The notes: generated by a model from the letters alone, not told the origin. 64,000 nt of DNA from Udeniomyces pyricola (GCA_039545295.1 BCIK01000022.1:248001-312000), one strand, 5' to 3'; shown: positions 24,374 to 37,191, counted from the first letter of the stretch. Numbers and translations: made by a program.

Positions 24374-25087
24374 ATCGAACAATGATGTTGAGAAACATCG
24401 AGTTTGGGATCATTGGGGGCTCTTCGGGGAGAGGAGGGAAGGGGGAAGGTGTCGGGCTTTTCTGGACACGCTTCATCTCTTCGTTCTTTATGATTTTATG
24501 GTGTTTTATCTTTTCTTTGGCTGAAGCGAGAAGGGAAGAGGAGGGGGAGGGAAGGGGAGGGAGGGGGATATTTTTGTTGTTGTTCGCCCTACATCCATCA
24601 TTTCTTGTTGAGGCTTGCATGTTAAATTTCCCTCTGTCATGTTTATCCTGTAAACCGGTTCGTTTAATCGGTTCCATCATTCCGCTTTGATTTCTTCTTC
24701 GGTCACGATCGAGTCACGCCCTCGTACTGCCTCTTGCAAATATATACCTATATAAGTATTCGCCTGATATATGTCATGTGTCAAGCCATCACCTGATGAC
24801 ATTCGAGACAAATGCTTGCCAGACTAAGATCCTATGTGATTCGTCTGCACGATGATGGTCACTACTGCCTAGCTACTTAAGTCAAGATCCCTCCATGGTT
24901 TTTAATTCATCCTGATCCGACCATGAATGTATATATATATATATCTTGGCCATTTGTCATGAGGCTTCCAAGATCCAGCCTCACCTCGCAAGCGAGCACG
25001 AATCATGTATATATACACATTTGAACCAAGTGAGGCCGAGTGAGTAGTTGGTCTTGAATGGTCGTTTTTTTTTCATTTGTTTGAATA
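24374..25087. other. Convergent 3' intergenic region
   Basis: About 710 bases between the 3' ends of gene 8 (+) and gene 9 (-). It includes a G/A-rich stretch at about 24425-24565 and an (AT)n tract near 24932-24944. No gene is supported. Confidence 0.55.
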
Positions 25088-28000
25088 TCACCAACCTCCG
25101 GTTTCATCATCTACCAACTCTTCTCTCTTCACCTCCCTCTCCCTTTCCCTTTCCCTCTCCTGCTGCTGTTGGAGTCTCCCATCCATTCCCATCCCTGGAC
25201 TCTGATTGCCTCCTACAGATCCCTCTGTTTCATCATCCGCCCAACTCCGCTTCGACAACTCCCAATTCAAATCGTCCTTCACCCTTCCTCCAGGCGTACT
25301 CCTTCCTCTTCCCATACTCGATGACGGTCGACTTTGCTGCGGCGGCTGAGCAGAATGAGAGTCGTTGTTGCTATGGTGGTGGTGGTGGCTGTTGTTGTAC
25401 GATCGCGAAGAGATTGAAGAGGAAGAGTTAATGCCGGATTTGGAAGAAGGAGGATCTGGGTTTCGAGAAGATGGATAGTGGTCAGATGAAGACCTGGGTT
25501 CAGATGGAGGTGGAAGGTTTGAAGGTCGTGGGTGCTGCTGCTGCTGTTGCGGCCGTTGGTGACGCTGCTGTGGAGGCGGTTGGTAAGAGGAGGCCGAGTG
25601 GGGATTGTTCGAGGAGGGCACAGGATAGTTTTGAGAGGAAGGTTGAGAGGAAGATGGAGGTCGTTGGGGCTGTTGGTAGGGTTTTTGATGAGAGTAAGAC
25701 GGAGAAGAAGGTGATTGGTGCGACTGATGAGATGGGTAGGCAGTTGGACGCGTTGGCTCTTGCTGCCAGGAAGACGATCGAGCTTGAGTGTTGCCCCCGG
25801 CTTCTCCCCAGCCACCACCACCACCAGTCGCCCGTCTATCTCGATCTCTGGGCTCCGCTCGATCCACACGAACCTGTCTTCCTTTCACCAGAAGCACGCC
25901 CGTTCCGTCCCTCGCCTCCTGCATCGCCCTCTCCGCCTCGGCCGGCGCGCCAAACGTGATGTATCCGAACCCTCGGGATTCTCGCGTCTCTCGGTCCTTC
26001 ATGATGTAGATGTCGGTGATGGAAGTGTAGTTGGCGAAGCCTTCGGCGATGTCGTCCTCGGTGGCTTCGTACCCGATGAGACCCAAGAACATGCGACAGG
26101 GCTTGTCAAAGACGGCGACTGGAGACGGTGCCGACGTGGGTTCAGTATGAGAAGGGTTAGGGTGAGGATCGGGATGAGTAGGAGTTGAAGGCTCATCGCC
26201 CCAGCCACTGGTTGATTGGGAGGCCTGAGCAACGACCGGGGCCGGATTGCCGTTTCCACCTCGCGCGTCATCTCCCCAGCCTCTACCTCCGTTGTTTGCA
26301 CTAGAGTTTCCGTCCCATTCTCCACTTTGTTGCTCTCCACTTTCATCCCATCCACTCGATGCGTTAGGCTCTTCACCCCAGCCTCCGGCTCCTCCTTCTT
26401 CTTCCTTGTTTACCTCGCCTCCCTTATCTCCACCACCGCTACCGAACGACGTTTGTTGAGGAGGAGGCGGAGCAGGGAACCGCGACGCCGAGAAAGAAGA
26501 AGAGTGGTTCCAACCAGAAGTAGTCTCGGCACCCCATCCTCTAGTCGAGACAGCGGCGGCGGGGGCGGCAGAAGGAACGGCACGATTTCTTTGGCCTTCC
26601 CATGCCAACTTTCCAAACAACGGCAGTTTGACGAGCGGTGCTCCTCCCCAGCCACCCTTGACGATCTGCTCCTCCAAGCCTGCCTTTTCCCTCAGTTGAT
26701 CGAAGGAGAACGTACTAGCTGGCGAGCTGACGTCGATCGCCGTTGGAGGAGGTTGTATCGAAGGAAGACGAACGACGGGCGGAACGAAAGAGGAGGACGA
26801 AGTTGCCGTTGGGTCAGATGCGGCCGAGAAGAGATCGGGGGCGGTAACTGGTGGTGTTAGGGATCGAGGAGTTGGCACGTCGTCGGAGGTTGTCACCTTT
26901 GGGGGGTCAAAAGCAGGAGGTGGTGGCGGTGGGTGATTGGGCTGACGGTTGTCTCCTACTGCTCCTTCGGGTCGAGACCATCCTCCTCGATCGAAGTCTG
27001 CTTGGTCTGTGGGACCAGCTCGATTGTAATCTCCGTTTCGTTCTCCTCCTCGGTTGTAGTCATCGTTCGCTGCACCCCAACCGCTCGAGCCGCTCTGATG
27101 TTTGCCGTTACCTGCACCACCTCTATTACCCCAACCACCACCATCACCCCGACTTTGGTTCTCATTGCCGCCCCATCCGCCGCCTCGGTTGTGCCGGCCT
27201 CCTCCTCGGTTGTACCCATCTCCGTTACTCCTCCGATTGTCTTTGTCAGGGCCATTGTACCCCCTTGCACTTCTGTCTCCCCCTCCTCGACCGTCGCCTC
27301 GCCCGTAACTATTTCCACCTCCAAAGTTGGACCCCGCCCGACTGCCCCATCCATCTCCACCACCCCCAGAGTAACCTTTACTATCTCCCCTTCCTCCTCT
27401 ACCCTCTACGCTTTTCTCTTCCACAAACCCTTGGTTTCGGTTTGTCCTCTCCCAATCGGGGTCGTAGCAATGCTTGGCGGCGTTCCAATCGTTGACGGAG
27501 TCGGTCACGGTCGGGATACGATTCGTGGAGTACACAAGAGGCGGCGCATCGCGAGGAAGGTCAAACGGCTGTCGTTGTTGTGCGTTGGAGTTGGCGTCAG
27601 AGCGGTTGTCGTCGTCAGGCGTTTTAAAGTAGGAGGAAAGGGGCGAGGGAACGTGGTTAGCCCAATCGGGTTTTGTGGATCGTTGTTCCTCTGGTTGTGG
27701 TGATAGTCGCGAGGAGTCTTGCGAAGTGTGTTTCTCCGATGGTTCAGCGATAGGTTCAGATGTCGACGCGGTTTCCTTTTCAGAAATGACAGGTTCGGTT
27801 GGAGGAGGAGGAGAAGAAGGTGGAGGTGAAGAAGAAGAAGAAGGAGGTGAGGGAGCTCTGGCCTGAAGGATGGGTGAAGATATTTCTTCAGGTACTTTCT
27901 CTGTTGTCAACGCAGGTACGGGAGAAGCCTCTTCAGATGACGATGGCAATGCTGGCTTTGCTTCCCACCTTCCACCCCGACCGCCTGCGGCCTCGGGCGC

Positions 28001-28696
28001 CGCCGATGGAGCAGGCGTCGACGAGAGGGACGGGAAGTCCGAGAGTGACAACGCGTCGAACGAAGGAAGCAGATTGGTGTTATCAGACGTTGAAGCGCCT
28101 TCATCACGTCGAGCTGAAGGAGGTCTGTGAAGCGCGTCATTGTCGCTGAAGGTGGAGGAAGAGGCGAAAGCGGGGGGTGTGGATGGCGAACTAGGGTGAG
28201 AGGAGGAATAAGTGGGAGAGGCATCGTTCAGGGTCGTTCGAAGGATACGAGGAGCTCGGTAGCGACCGACGTCCTCCATGGGGGTGAAGCCGGGGCGAAT
28301 CCTGAGTGCTTTTCGTGCACTATTGGGAGGTTATATATGATGTATATCAAGTTAAGGACAAGGTCAGGTAGGGGTGAGAGATGGCGAGGGTTGGGAAGTG
28401 GAGAGAAGGAGAATGCGATGGATGCGTAAGGTGAGCATGGGAACCAAGACACAACGAGTGAGGCGCGCAATTCTGTGTTCCAAGCTGTTCTGAGCTGGAA
28501 ACATGTTCATATGGAGTAGATCAGGAAGTAAGATGGAATGATAGACATGCACCAGAAGATAGGAGAGCAAGAAGAGCAAAGGGCAACAAAAACGAGTGAC
28601 TCACGTTCCGTCGGGACGAAGCGTCTCGGGGACGAGCCTAGTGCCATTTTCATGGCTGATGATGCCAGAAGCGGACGGTTGAGTGTCGCTTGACAT
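25088..28696 (-). CDS. Mago-binding (PYM/WIBG) domain fused to GW-rich region and RRM
   Basis: Two exons (28696-28605, 28319-25088) form a 1,107-residue frame. The junction restores the PYM/WIBG pattern: ENGTRLVPETLRPDGT joined to ARKALRIRPGFTPMEDVGRY. In PYM this N-terminal domain binds Mago-Y14 and removes exon junction complexes from translated mRNA. After a Ser/Pro-rich region comes a Gly/Arg/Trp-rich stretch with RGG-like repeats and at least a dozen GW or WG motifs. One RRM lies at about residues 768-850: CRMFLGLIGYEA as RNP2 side and SRGFGYITFG as RNP1. The C-terminus is Gln/His/Ser/Pro-rich and ends in an acidic WADDET segment. PYM proteins are normally about 200 residues with no RRM, so the size and architecture are odd. 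The spliced N-terminus is convincing because phase and family pattern agree. Confidence 0.82.
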
Positions 28697-29194
28697 GTGA
28701 AGGATTGATTGGATAGACAGGGGAACCAGATGTCGCTCTTGGAGAGACCACTCGAGGGTGTATGCAGGTGGTGGATGTGGCGGATGGTGGAAGATGGTGG
28801 GCCGGACTCGAAGCTCATGACAGCCGCAGGCGTGACGCGTGACGAAGTTCGACCGTGTATAGTCAGGCAATTTTCTCGATCACTCAGGTTGCCACATTTT
28901 CTCTTCTTTCCTGAGCTTGGAGGATCCCATAGTTGGTCATGTGGACTACACATACATATATGCATAACAACTGAAATCATGCGGTCCCTTTTACCCCGCT
29001 TCTCCTCTTTCTTTTCTTCGACAAAGGCGACAATAAGCCAGATTCATTCTTCAAAATGAAGGACGACGTCAACTAGTACCCCAATCGCTCTACTACACAG
29101 TGACGCATTTTGTCCCTGCCCATTCCTCTCCTTCTCTCCCCTAATGATTCACCCCATTCCCTCATCCATATTCCGTCTCTATGCCCAAGGCCAA
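28697..29194. promoter_or_regulatory. Upstream region of gene 9 and 3' flank of AsnRS
   Basis: About 500 bases between the start of gene 9 and the stop of the AsnRS gene, both on the minus strand. It should contain the promoter of gene 9. No gene or clear motif is visible. Confidence 0.45.
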
Positions 29195-32100
29195 CTAGGG
29201 CTTCGCGCGGCCGGGCCACCTCGGGTAGAGCGTCGCCTCTCGAACGGTCCATCGAGCCGTCAACCAAGCGAGGAATCGCTCGACACCGAGACCGTAACCA
29301 CCGTGCTCGCACGTTCCGTACTTGCGCTGGTCCGTGAACCTAGATTGAAGAGAAAGCGAGAAAGAAAAAAAAAGAAAGAAAAAGAAGGCATACAACACAG
29401 TCAGATCAATTTGTTCGCATTAATAGATGAGAAACCTCCCTACCAAGGCGGTGTGGTGAAGGTGGATCAAGAGAAGAGACAAACCAGTAGTAAGGCGAAG
29501 GATCAATGCCTTCTCGCTTGTAGCCCTCGAGGAGCTCGGCCATGTCGGCGATACGCATCGATCCACCTGCGAAAGGAACGAAGGGAGTGGCAGACGGACA
29601 ACGTTTTGAAAGAAGAATAAGCACTCGGCACAGAGTCGAGAGGATAGAGAGATAAAGTAGTCTGAGCGCTGGGACGAGTGCCACAGTCTGAGACAGCATG
29701 TCTCTGTGAGACAGATAGTTGGATGTATGGGTTAGGTACGCACCAACGATCTCGCCCACACCCGGCATGAGCAAATCGCAACTCTCCGTGTACGCCGGGT
29801 CCTCGGGGCACTTTTTCATGTAGAACGCCTTGATTTCCTTCGGGAACCTCGACAAGAAGATGGGAACGTTCAACATGTCCGTCATCTTCCTCTCGGCCGC
29901 TTCGGCGATATCGTCTCCGTCCCGGTGCTGTCGCATCTCGTGCGTCTCCTCGTCCTCGCAGAGGATGTCGTACTTGTTGAGGTAGGCGATCGCATCCCGG
30001 TAATCGAGACGCATGAAAGGTCGGACAGGTGCTTTGAATCCGGGGTTGAGGAGCTCGATTTGGGCAGCGGAAACGGGGTTCGCGAGAAGGTTGTCGATGA
30101 CGGTGCAGATCTGAAAGAGAGATTGGAAGGCAGATCAGAGAATAGAACAAACAAGATACCAGTGTCATGAGTATGAGAAGTAAAATAGATAGATAAATTA
30201 GAATAGGATAAAACAAGCAAAGGTAGGATTTTGAAACTGCCTGATATGACAGGGCATGAAAGGAAAACCAAAACCATCTTAGAAAGGAGCAACCAGGAAG
30301 GGGCAACGTACGACATCCTCAATGTGATCCATGAGCTGATCAAAGTTGATGAACGCAAGCTCGGCCTCGAGGTGAGTGTACTCAGAAAGATGTCTGAGGA
30401 ATCAGAAAGAAGAAAGAAAGAAAGAAAGCCATTTTTGAGATGAATCGCAAGGGTTGCAGGCTGTTCGTCAGCTGCCTGGCCTTTCAACTACCGTCCAAAT
30501 GCAAACCAACGTGACGGACCTCCTGGTGTGCGAGTTCTCGGCCCTGAAGCTCTCCTGGATGCAGTAAACGTCTCCCAAACTCGGCAGGCACGTCTCGAGA
30601 TAGAGCTGACTTGACTGGGTCAAGTACGCTTTCTCGCCGTAGTAATCAATCGTAAACAACGTCGAACCTCCCTCAACGGACGTCTGGACCATCGCTGGCG
30701 GGGTCACCTCGAGCATGTCGAGCTTGTCGAACGCCCCTCGGAACTCGCGCAGAAGAGCTCCTCGCACTTTGAGCGTCGTGGAGGCAGTCTCGCCTCGGAT
30801 TGCCAGGTGACGCTTGTCGGCGATGAGATCGGCAGCGGCATCCTATTTCATCGTTGACCAGAAGGAAGGAGGTAGAGGTCAGCTGAGAGATCTGTTCGGA
30901 TAGAGATATTCATCTTCTTCTCATCTCTGGCGATATTGTTGAGCCCGAGCTCAGGCCCCCGTTCCCGCAATCCATACTCACGGCGGTAATCTGGTTAGCA
31001 AAGTGCTCGTCTCCTCCAGGAGCAGCACCGAGGGTCTGCCACCAATCAACGACGAGCTCGTGGCCGCCTGGAGCAGTCTTTCCTTCGGGGACGACCTTGA
31101 CGGTTCCGACGAGCTCGACGGCGGCTTCGAGGTTGAGGTCCAAGGCATCGATCGTCTTCGTCTGAAAGATGGGTCTCGGAAGGTGGACATCGAACGGAGA
31201 CAAGGTGTAGTTGAGGCAAATGGAAACGATACGTCAGATAGGAAAGCTCCTCGCGTCTTGGCTACAAGTTCCCGCCCTGGTTCTTCGAAATCAATTGGTG
31301 AGGGGACTCACGCACTGTCCCGAAAGGACACATTGAAGAAGACCCGAACCGTCTCGAAGGGTGACGAACGTGAGCTCCTTTTGCTGTCGAAGACGGTGGA
31401 CCCATCCGAAGACACGAACTCGCTGGTCTCGCTTCTCAACAAGCGCAGAGACCTTGGCCTGGGATGTCGGAAAACAAAGACGTCGACGGGGTTTTTGAAG
31501 AGTAAGTTTTGTTTGAGTGGGAGAAACGACAAAAGAGGTCAATACGATTGATTTTCTCTTAGCTGCTACGATAAGACCACAAAGGAGATTTTTGTGTAGG
31601 AAACGAACAGCCCCGGAACGTTAAGGGACATTCCCCGGTCCTCATGCTCGTCTCCTCAGATAACGCCCCTACTCTCTTCCTTGAGCCAATTGGACGCGTT
31701 GACCCTTCCCATTTCTCGTCTTCCTCCTGCTCACAGATGATACGAGGCGAGATCAAGAGGAAGAAGGGCTCACCTTAATGGCTTTCTCAAGCGCAGAATC
31801 CTCAACCAACACAATCTTGCTCGCGTCCTCCCTCTTCTTGAGCTCCCTGATCCTATCCTCTTCCTCCTTGGCCTTAACTTTCTCCCTGTTGGCCTCCTCC
31901 TTCTCCCTCTTCTTCATCTCCACCTCCCACCCCTTCTTCGCCTTCTTGAGCGCCGCGCCCGCGATGGGCTGGTAACCGGCCGGTTGGGAGATGGACTCGT
32001 CGTTGGCGGCGCCGCCAATGTCGGCCGCGGCTTTGGCGGGGAAGAGGGCCTTCTTGACAAAGAGCGCGGTAGTCGTAGGGCCGCGCGCGAGAAGAGCAGC

Positions 32101-32408
32101 GAGCGAAGAAGGGTAAGGCGACGTTTGAGTTCCATCAGGTTGGTAATCAGACGGAAGGCTAGCGAGGTCGAGGGTCTCGTCAACGTAGACTTGATGTCGT
32201 GCGTGAGCAAAGAGAAGTGAGGAGGAGAAGCAAGCCGTCATCAGTCAGACAAGCAGAAAGGGGTGGGAGGGCGTAAGAGTAGGAGTAAGAATGGGGATGG
32301 GAACGGACTGGCATCGTCCGAGGGAGCTTGGACGGTGATGGCTTCAGTCGCAGCCGACAGAGCATCGACGACGGCGTCTTTGGACTTGGTGAGGATGGAT
32401 TCGACCAT
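29195..32408 (-). CDS. Asparaginyl-tRNA synthetase, cytosolic
   Basis: Nine exons (32408-32309, 32189-31774, 31458-31312, 31161-30982, 30842-30520, 30393-30312, 30110-29744, 29566-29485, 29339-29195) sum to 613 residues. The N-terminus has a eukaryotic extension and a charged KKREKEEANREK coiled segment. The anticodon-binding OB fold starts at VRVFGWVHRLRQQKELTFV. The class IIb catalytic core shows motif 2 (CIQESFRAENSHTRRH) and motif 3 (GYGLGVERFLAWL), with PPAMVQTSVEGGSTLF and GVGEIVGGSMRIADMAELL in between. This charges tRNA-Asn with asparagine in the cytosol and is essential. It is near the usual AsnRS length, a little long. An upstream in-frame exon (32652-32626) could extend the N-terminus by 21 residues. 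The C-terminus TLYPRWPGRAKP is a typical AsnRS end. Confidence 0.96.
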
Positions 32409-32946
32409 GATAAAAGCGGGGAGCGTGGGTGTGGGTGTGAGTGGCTAGTGGATGCTACTCTGGGTTTGGAGAGTGAAAGCAAGGTCGCGGCGGTTATCAA
32501 TTTCAGTTTGGTCCTTTTCGTTTTCTTCCCTTTCTTTCTCTGCTTTCGTTATCGCTCGCTGTCTTTCTTTTCCTCGGCAGGTATAACTCACGTTCAGACA
32601 AGTACACCCTCATGAGATGACTCACCTCTGCGTCCCAGATAAACTTGGCCATCGTCTGCTGACTCGGCTTGATACCCTTAATCTGACTCTACTAGCTCGA
32701 GTACTTTTCTTTAATGACTCCACTGAAGATGACGATTAACCAGCGAACACAGCCGAGCCGAGCCGTTCACGCACAACGCACAGCCAGCCAACACACACCA
32801 AGACAATCGAGAAAACAAAAATCAAGAGATCGAAAGACCAAATCAACCATGCAATCAACCTCTTCCATTCAATCCCTCTCCTTCCTCTCGCCATCCGCAA
32901 ACACATATGGCTTGCTGGGGAGAGGTATCTATGGGTAGGACTATCC
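32409..32946. promoter_or_regulatory. Upstream region of AsnRS and 3' flank of UTP4
   Basis: About 540 bases. It must hold the AsnRS promoter and 5' untranslated region. A short in-frame ATG segment (32652-32626, nine codons, GTGAGT donor) can splice to 32444 ahead of the AsnRS start. The remaining DNA, T/C-rich at 32515-32570, has no other feature I can support. Confidence 0.5.
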
Positions 32947-35900
32947 TTAAGTCCCGTATCTCCCTCCTTTGAAGTAGCTCGGAGGCAAACTCGCGACCAA
33001 ATCCAACCAGGGCCTCTCGACGAGCACCAGCTCCCTCTCGCCCACAAACTCGACGCCCAAGAGCGAGCGGTAATCCTTAAGGACGGTGAACCGTTCCTCT
33101 TGAGACCCAGTGGATGATGTCGATGTCGAGACGTTGGTAGTCGGGTTGGCCGATGATCCTCCTCCTTCGGCACCCGCTCCACCCCCTCCGGCACCGGCAA
33201 GTTTCCTTTTAGCCCTCTTTGAGAGCCCACTTCCGTTCGGGCCTCCGTTCGATCCGAGGCCCCCACCCAACCTAACTTTGACGACCCAAGATCCACCCCA
33301 CATCAACACGTTGCCTTGCCCACTCGCGTCCGCCGCGAGGCCCAAGACCGGATCCGACAGCGACCGCACGCTCTCCGGAACGCCTCCATTCAACGCCGGA
33401 GGGAACCTTCTCTTGTCGACGTCGTAAACATGCAACTGGTTCCCCGACGGGATCGCCAACAACAGAAGCGACGTCGTGGGGTTCGTCGGGTTCGGAAGGA
33501 ACGTCAGCGAACAGGGTGGATGATGAGGGAAAGTCGGGAGATGAGAGTGGAGTTGAAGGGTATCGAGGTTGTAGATCCGAGTTCGACCGAGGAGATCGGA
33601 AGCAGCAAGCCATTGACCATCGTGACCGACCGAAAGGCAGTTGACAGTGGCGAAAGCGACTTTACCCTTGCCGGGCATGAGAGGCGAGGAGATCGAATCG
33701 GTCGCTTCTCCTTCCCCATCGACGTCCATGCCGTTGGAAGCAGCAGTGGTTGCAGCACTACCATCTTCTTTCCTTCCCAATACGACCCTTCCGCTGTCTC
33801 CACCAGCGCTGGTTCCTCCCACCGAAGCCTGCTGCTCGAACACCCTCAGGACCTTGGCTTCACCGCCTCCAACAGTCTCCTCCTCCGCAAGCGACGAGAG
33901 GTCCAACACGACGATATCTCCAGCCAGGGCGGTGGCGAGGATAAGTTTCGACGAGTCAGGGGAGAAGCAAAGCGTCGAGGATCCAGTACCCTTTGTGGCG
34001 AGGTTGAGGCTCGACGGACATTGAGCGAGAAGCGTCGGAGTGAGCGTTCGCACGCGCTTCGCCGAGGGAGTTCGGGTTGAATCCTAGAGGAAGGAAGTGA
34101 AGAAGAGACCAAGAAGAGAGGCGGACAACCAAAGTTGGGTTAGTATGCGTCGGGTTTGTCTTGGTTTTTTTTTGGAACAACAATGATAGATACTGGAACC
34201 AAAGAAGAAAAAGAGAACAAGAGAAAGAAAAAACGAAAAGGAGAAAAAGAAGTGAAAACATACGTTGACGTTCAACTTGAACAGCTTAGTCTCTCCCAGA
34301 TCCGAGACGGCCAACCACTTGCCATCCTCACTAACGGCACACGCCAAAAGGTTCGTTCCCGTCTTCAACTCCATTTCCAAAACCTTCTCCCATCCTCCTT
34401 TGGTGCCCTCCTCGCCTTGAGTTCCCATTGTTCCAACAACCAAATCCTCGACTTCCTCTCCTTCCGGGACTTCCCTCATGCCAACCCTCGCAATCTTCCA
34501 AATACCAACGCCTCTGTCCCTTCGGACCGCAACGAGCCTTCCTCCTCCTCGACAGACGGAAAGCGTGTCACCCCTGACGCCGTTCATGGCGCCGTTCTTA
34601 CGGTAGTAAGCTTTGCCGAGGACATTGGATCGATCTTTCCTGCCTTCGTTACCGAGCAAGACGAACGCGTTGGTCAAGCCATCCGAGGCTCCACCAGGGG
34701 TAGCGCAAGGGGTACTGATGAGGGTCGTGTCGACGCCGCCTGAGACGAGGATCGGGGCAAACGGCCAGGACGTGTGGGAGGCAGGAACGGGCGAAGACGG
34801 AGGGAAAACCGAGAGGGCGAGAACGTCATGGGTGTGGAAACGACGAGTGCCGGATTGGATCCATCGAGAGGGAATCGAGGAAGAGGTTCCAGTCGAAGTG
34901 GCAGTGGTGGTGGAGGCCGTGCTGGGAAGGGCAACGAGAGTGTATTGACAGGTCTTTTGGTCGATTCCAGAGGTGAAAACAGATTTTTGGTCCTGGTTTG
35001 ATGGCGGACAAGACAAAAGAGACAAGAACAAAGTATTTGACCGTACGATTTGGCAGCGTCAGTCTTGAGTTTGATAGTACAGGGTGAGAGGTAGCAAACA
35101 AGAGATATCTGATTCGAGCCAGGGAGTGGAACATATAGGGAGGGAGGGGGGGGGGCTCACAGGCGAGACAGCAAGGCAAAGAACGTCGGCGCCGTGAGCG
35201 TGGAAGGAAGAAATTTGAGTCGCCGTGTTGGCGTCCCAGAACTTGACCATGCCCATGGAGTCACCCGAGACAACAGTACCGTCCCTGAGGGTAGGAGAGA
35301 GAGAGAGATCAAGTAGAAAAGGATGTGACATGGTCAGAGAGAGTGATCCTCGAAAGATCAACAGCAACGTGAAAGCAGAACCTTCAGATCCGCTCCATGA
35401 ATCTCGCTTGCGAGCGAAGATGCAGAGGAGCAGAAACTCAGATTGAACACACAACACTCACCTCAACACACCAACACACCAAACGATACTCCTGGAACCC
35501 TTGGCGCCAGCGGCGCCCCCTTGAGGACCCTTGTTTCGTCCGACGCGTTCTTTCTCGACCGTCATGCGCTCGACGACCCGACCGGTCTGGACGTCCCACT
35601 TTCTCAAGCAACTATCCGAGCAACCCGTGACGATCCAACTATCCTCCCATTTCGCTTCTTCCTCCTCGTCGTCTTCGTCGTCGTCAATCTCGCCAGCAGC
35701 GGCAATCTTTTGGGGTTTGGCGGCAGCGAGAGGAAACTTGGGGGGTCCCCAAGCGATAGACAGCAACCGAGCTTTGGTCCGCTCAAACTTGCGGTGGTGA
35801 ATGAGGTCGGCATCGTCAGAGAGGGAGACGAGTCGGAGCGAACCGTCTTCGCAGCCGAGCGCGAGGAGCGTCGATGCTGGGTTAGGCGCGATCGACCAGA

Positions 35901-36820
35901 GCGAGCCGGACTGGGTAGGGAAGAGACGCTGTTATAGAGGGATATATAGATCAGGTGATAAAAGGGAATGCAAGAGCATACGATGACGCGACGAAAAAAA
36001 GCGTAAGAAAGAAAGGTAAATATGACATGAAAAAGACATGAAGGTTCATTGAGGGCCATCCGAAATTTGGACTGAGAGGTCCAAGGCGAGAGGCCTCGCG
36101 TGAGGAGTTGGGAAAGGGCAGGAGCCGAGAATAGGAAAGCAAGGGAGGGGGGGGAGGCTATAGAGCAAAATCCGACAAGACGTACGAGAATGCAACCGAG
36201 GTTAAGATCCCATTCGATCAAGTCTGAAGAACCTCCCGACGAGAACAGCCGGACGTCGTGTAGGTTGGCGACTCGACGCGAAGAGGTGGCGAGGAAAGAT
36301 TGCTTGAGCGTAAAGACGAGCGACTCGATCTTGGTGCCGTTGGGCGAGTAGAGGGTCTGATAACCAGCGCAGCAAGAACGTAGGATCAGTACGGTCGAAA
36401 GGTTGAGTTGCAAAAGGTTGGATGAGTTGTTGATAGCTAATGCAGCACAACAGGTGGAGAAAAAAGATGGATATAGAGAAAGGACCGAAGCCGACAGGGA
36501 AACTGAATGCATATCGTCCAAGAGAACGACATACATACCTTGAGATAAACCCAACCCTGGGCGCCCTCTTGACGGTTGACCCATTGGAAGAGCTCGACGT
36601 CGCCGTTACCTTTTCCTACGGCCATGTAGCCGATCTCGTTCTCTTTGGCATGGTGGTTGGAGGATGATGATGACGACTGAGCGGAGGCGTTTGGACTGCG
36701 AAGCGGAAGAGGAGGGAACGCGATGGCGGTGATGGAAGCGGGGGTGTAGTCGATGAACTTGCAGTGATGAAGGGGCACGCTCGAGGCCGACGGCTTGAAA
36801 GTCGAAGAAGCGGCGGGCAT
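32947..36820 (-). CDS. UTP4: UTP4, t-UTP/UtpA subunit of the SSU processome (WD40)
   Basis: Six exons (36820-36539, 36356-36186, 35928-35462, 35284-35161, 34992-34264, 34083-32947) sum to exactly 969 residues. The N-terminus (HHCKFIDYTPASITAIAFPP) and the first propeller (GNGDVELFQWVNRQ, SSGGSSDLIEWDLNLG, CSDSCLRKWDVQTG, VVSGDSMGMVKFWDA) match Utp4/Cirhin. A second set of WD40 blades follows (LACAVSEDGKWLAVSDLGE, CLSVGHDGQWLAASDLLGR). The C-terminus has the diagnostic ending ELVLVERPWLDLVASLPPSY and KGGRYGT. Utp4 is part of UtpA, which binds the 5' external transcribed spacer of pre-rRNA in the nucleolus and helps Pol I transcription. It is longer than yeast Utp4 because of Gly/Ser-rich and acidic (DDDEDDEEEE) inserts. 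It lies just downstream of gene 12's divergent promoter. Confidence 0.94.
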
Positions 36821-37191
36821 GGTGCCGGGAACGGGGTGGATGGGAAGAAGGAAGGAAGTCGGACGAGTGTAGGTGAGTGGGAAAGGCTTGGGCAAGGGAA
36901 ATCTTGGTTCGATAGTTTGATGTTTGATGGTCAAGAAAGGTAATCGATTAAGTTAAGCCAGAGAAGCTCCTCTGCCGCTCCATAATCAGCACTCTGCTTT
37001 TTCGGTTTGATTGATGATCGATGATCCTCCCTGCAAGACGTATCATACTACATACCGCCTGCAGTCGTCCATATACTCGGCTTCCTCAACTACACAACTC
37101 CATACACCCTTCACATCCACACACAACTATCCAGCCAGCCAGCTAATCCATCAATCACTTCTGTTCCTCACATCGACACGTTGTCAACCAC
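36821..37191. promoter_or_regulatory. Divergent promoter region of UTP4 and gene 12
   Basis: 371 bases between the start codons of UTP4 (-) and gene 12 (+). It must contain both promoters. CA-rich and CCAGCCAG repeats occur at about 37105-37145 next to the plus-strand start. No further feature is supported. Confidence 0.5.

Noticed and set aside
25999..28224. Many plus- and minus-strand frames overlapping gene 9
   Set aside because: Shadows of the long Gly/Ser/Trp-coding exon; the minus frame at 28319-25088 alone contains an RRM and joins the PYM exon.
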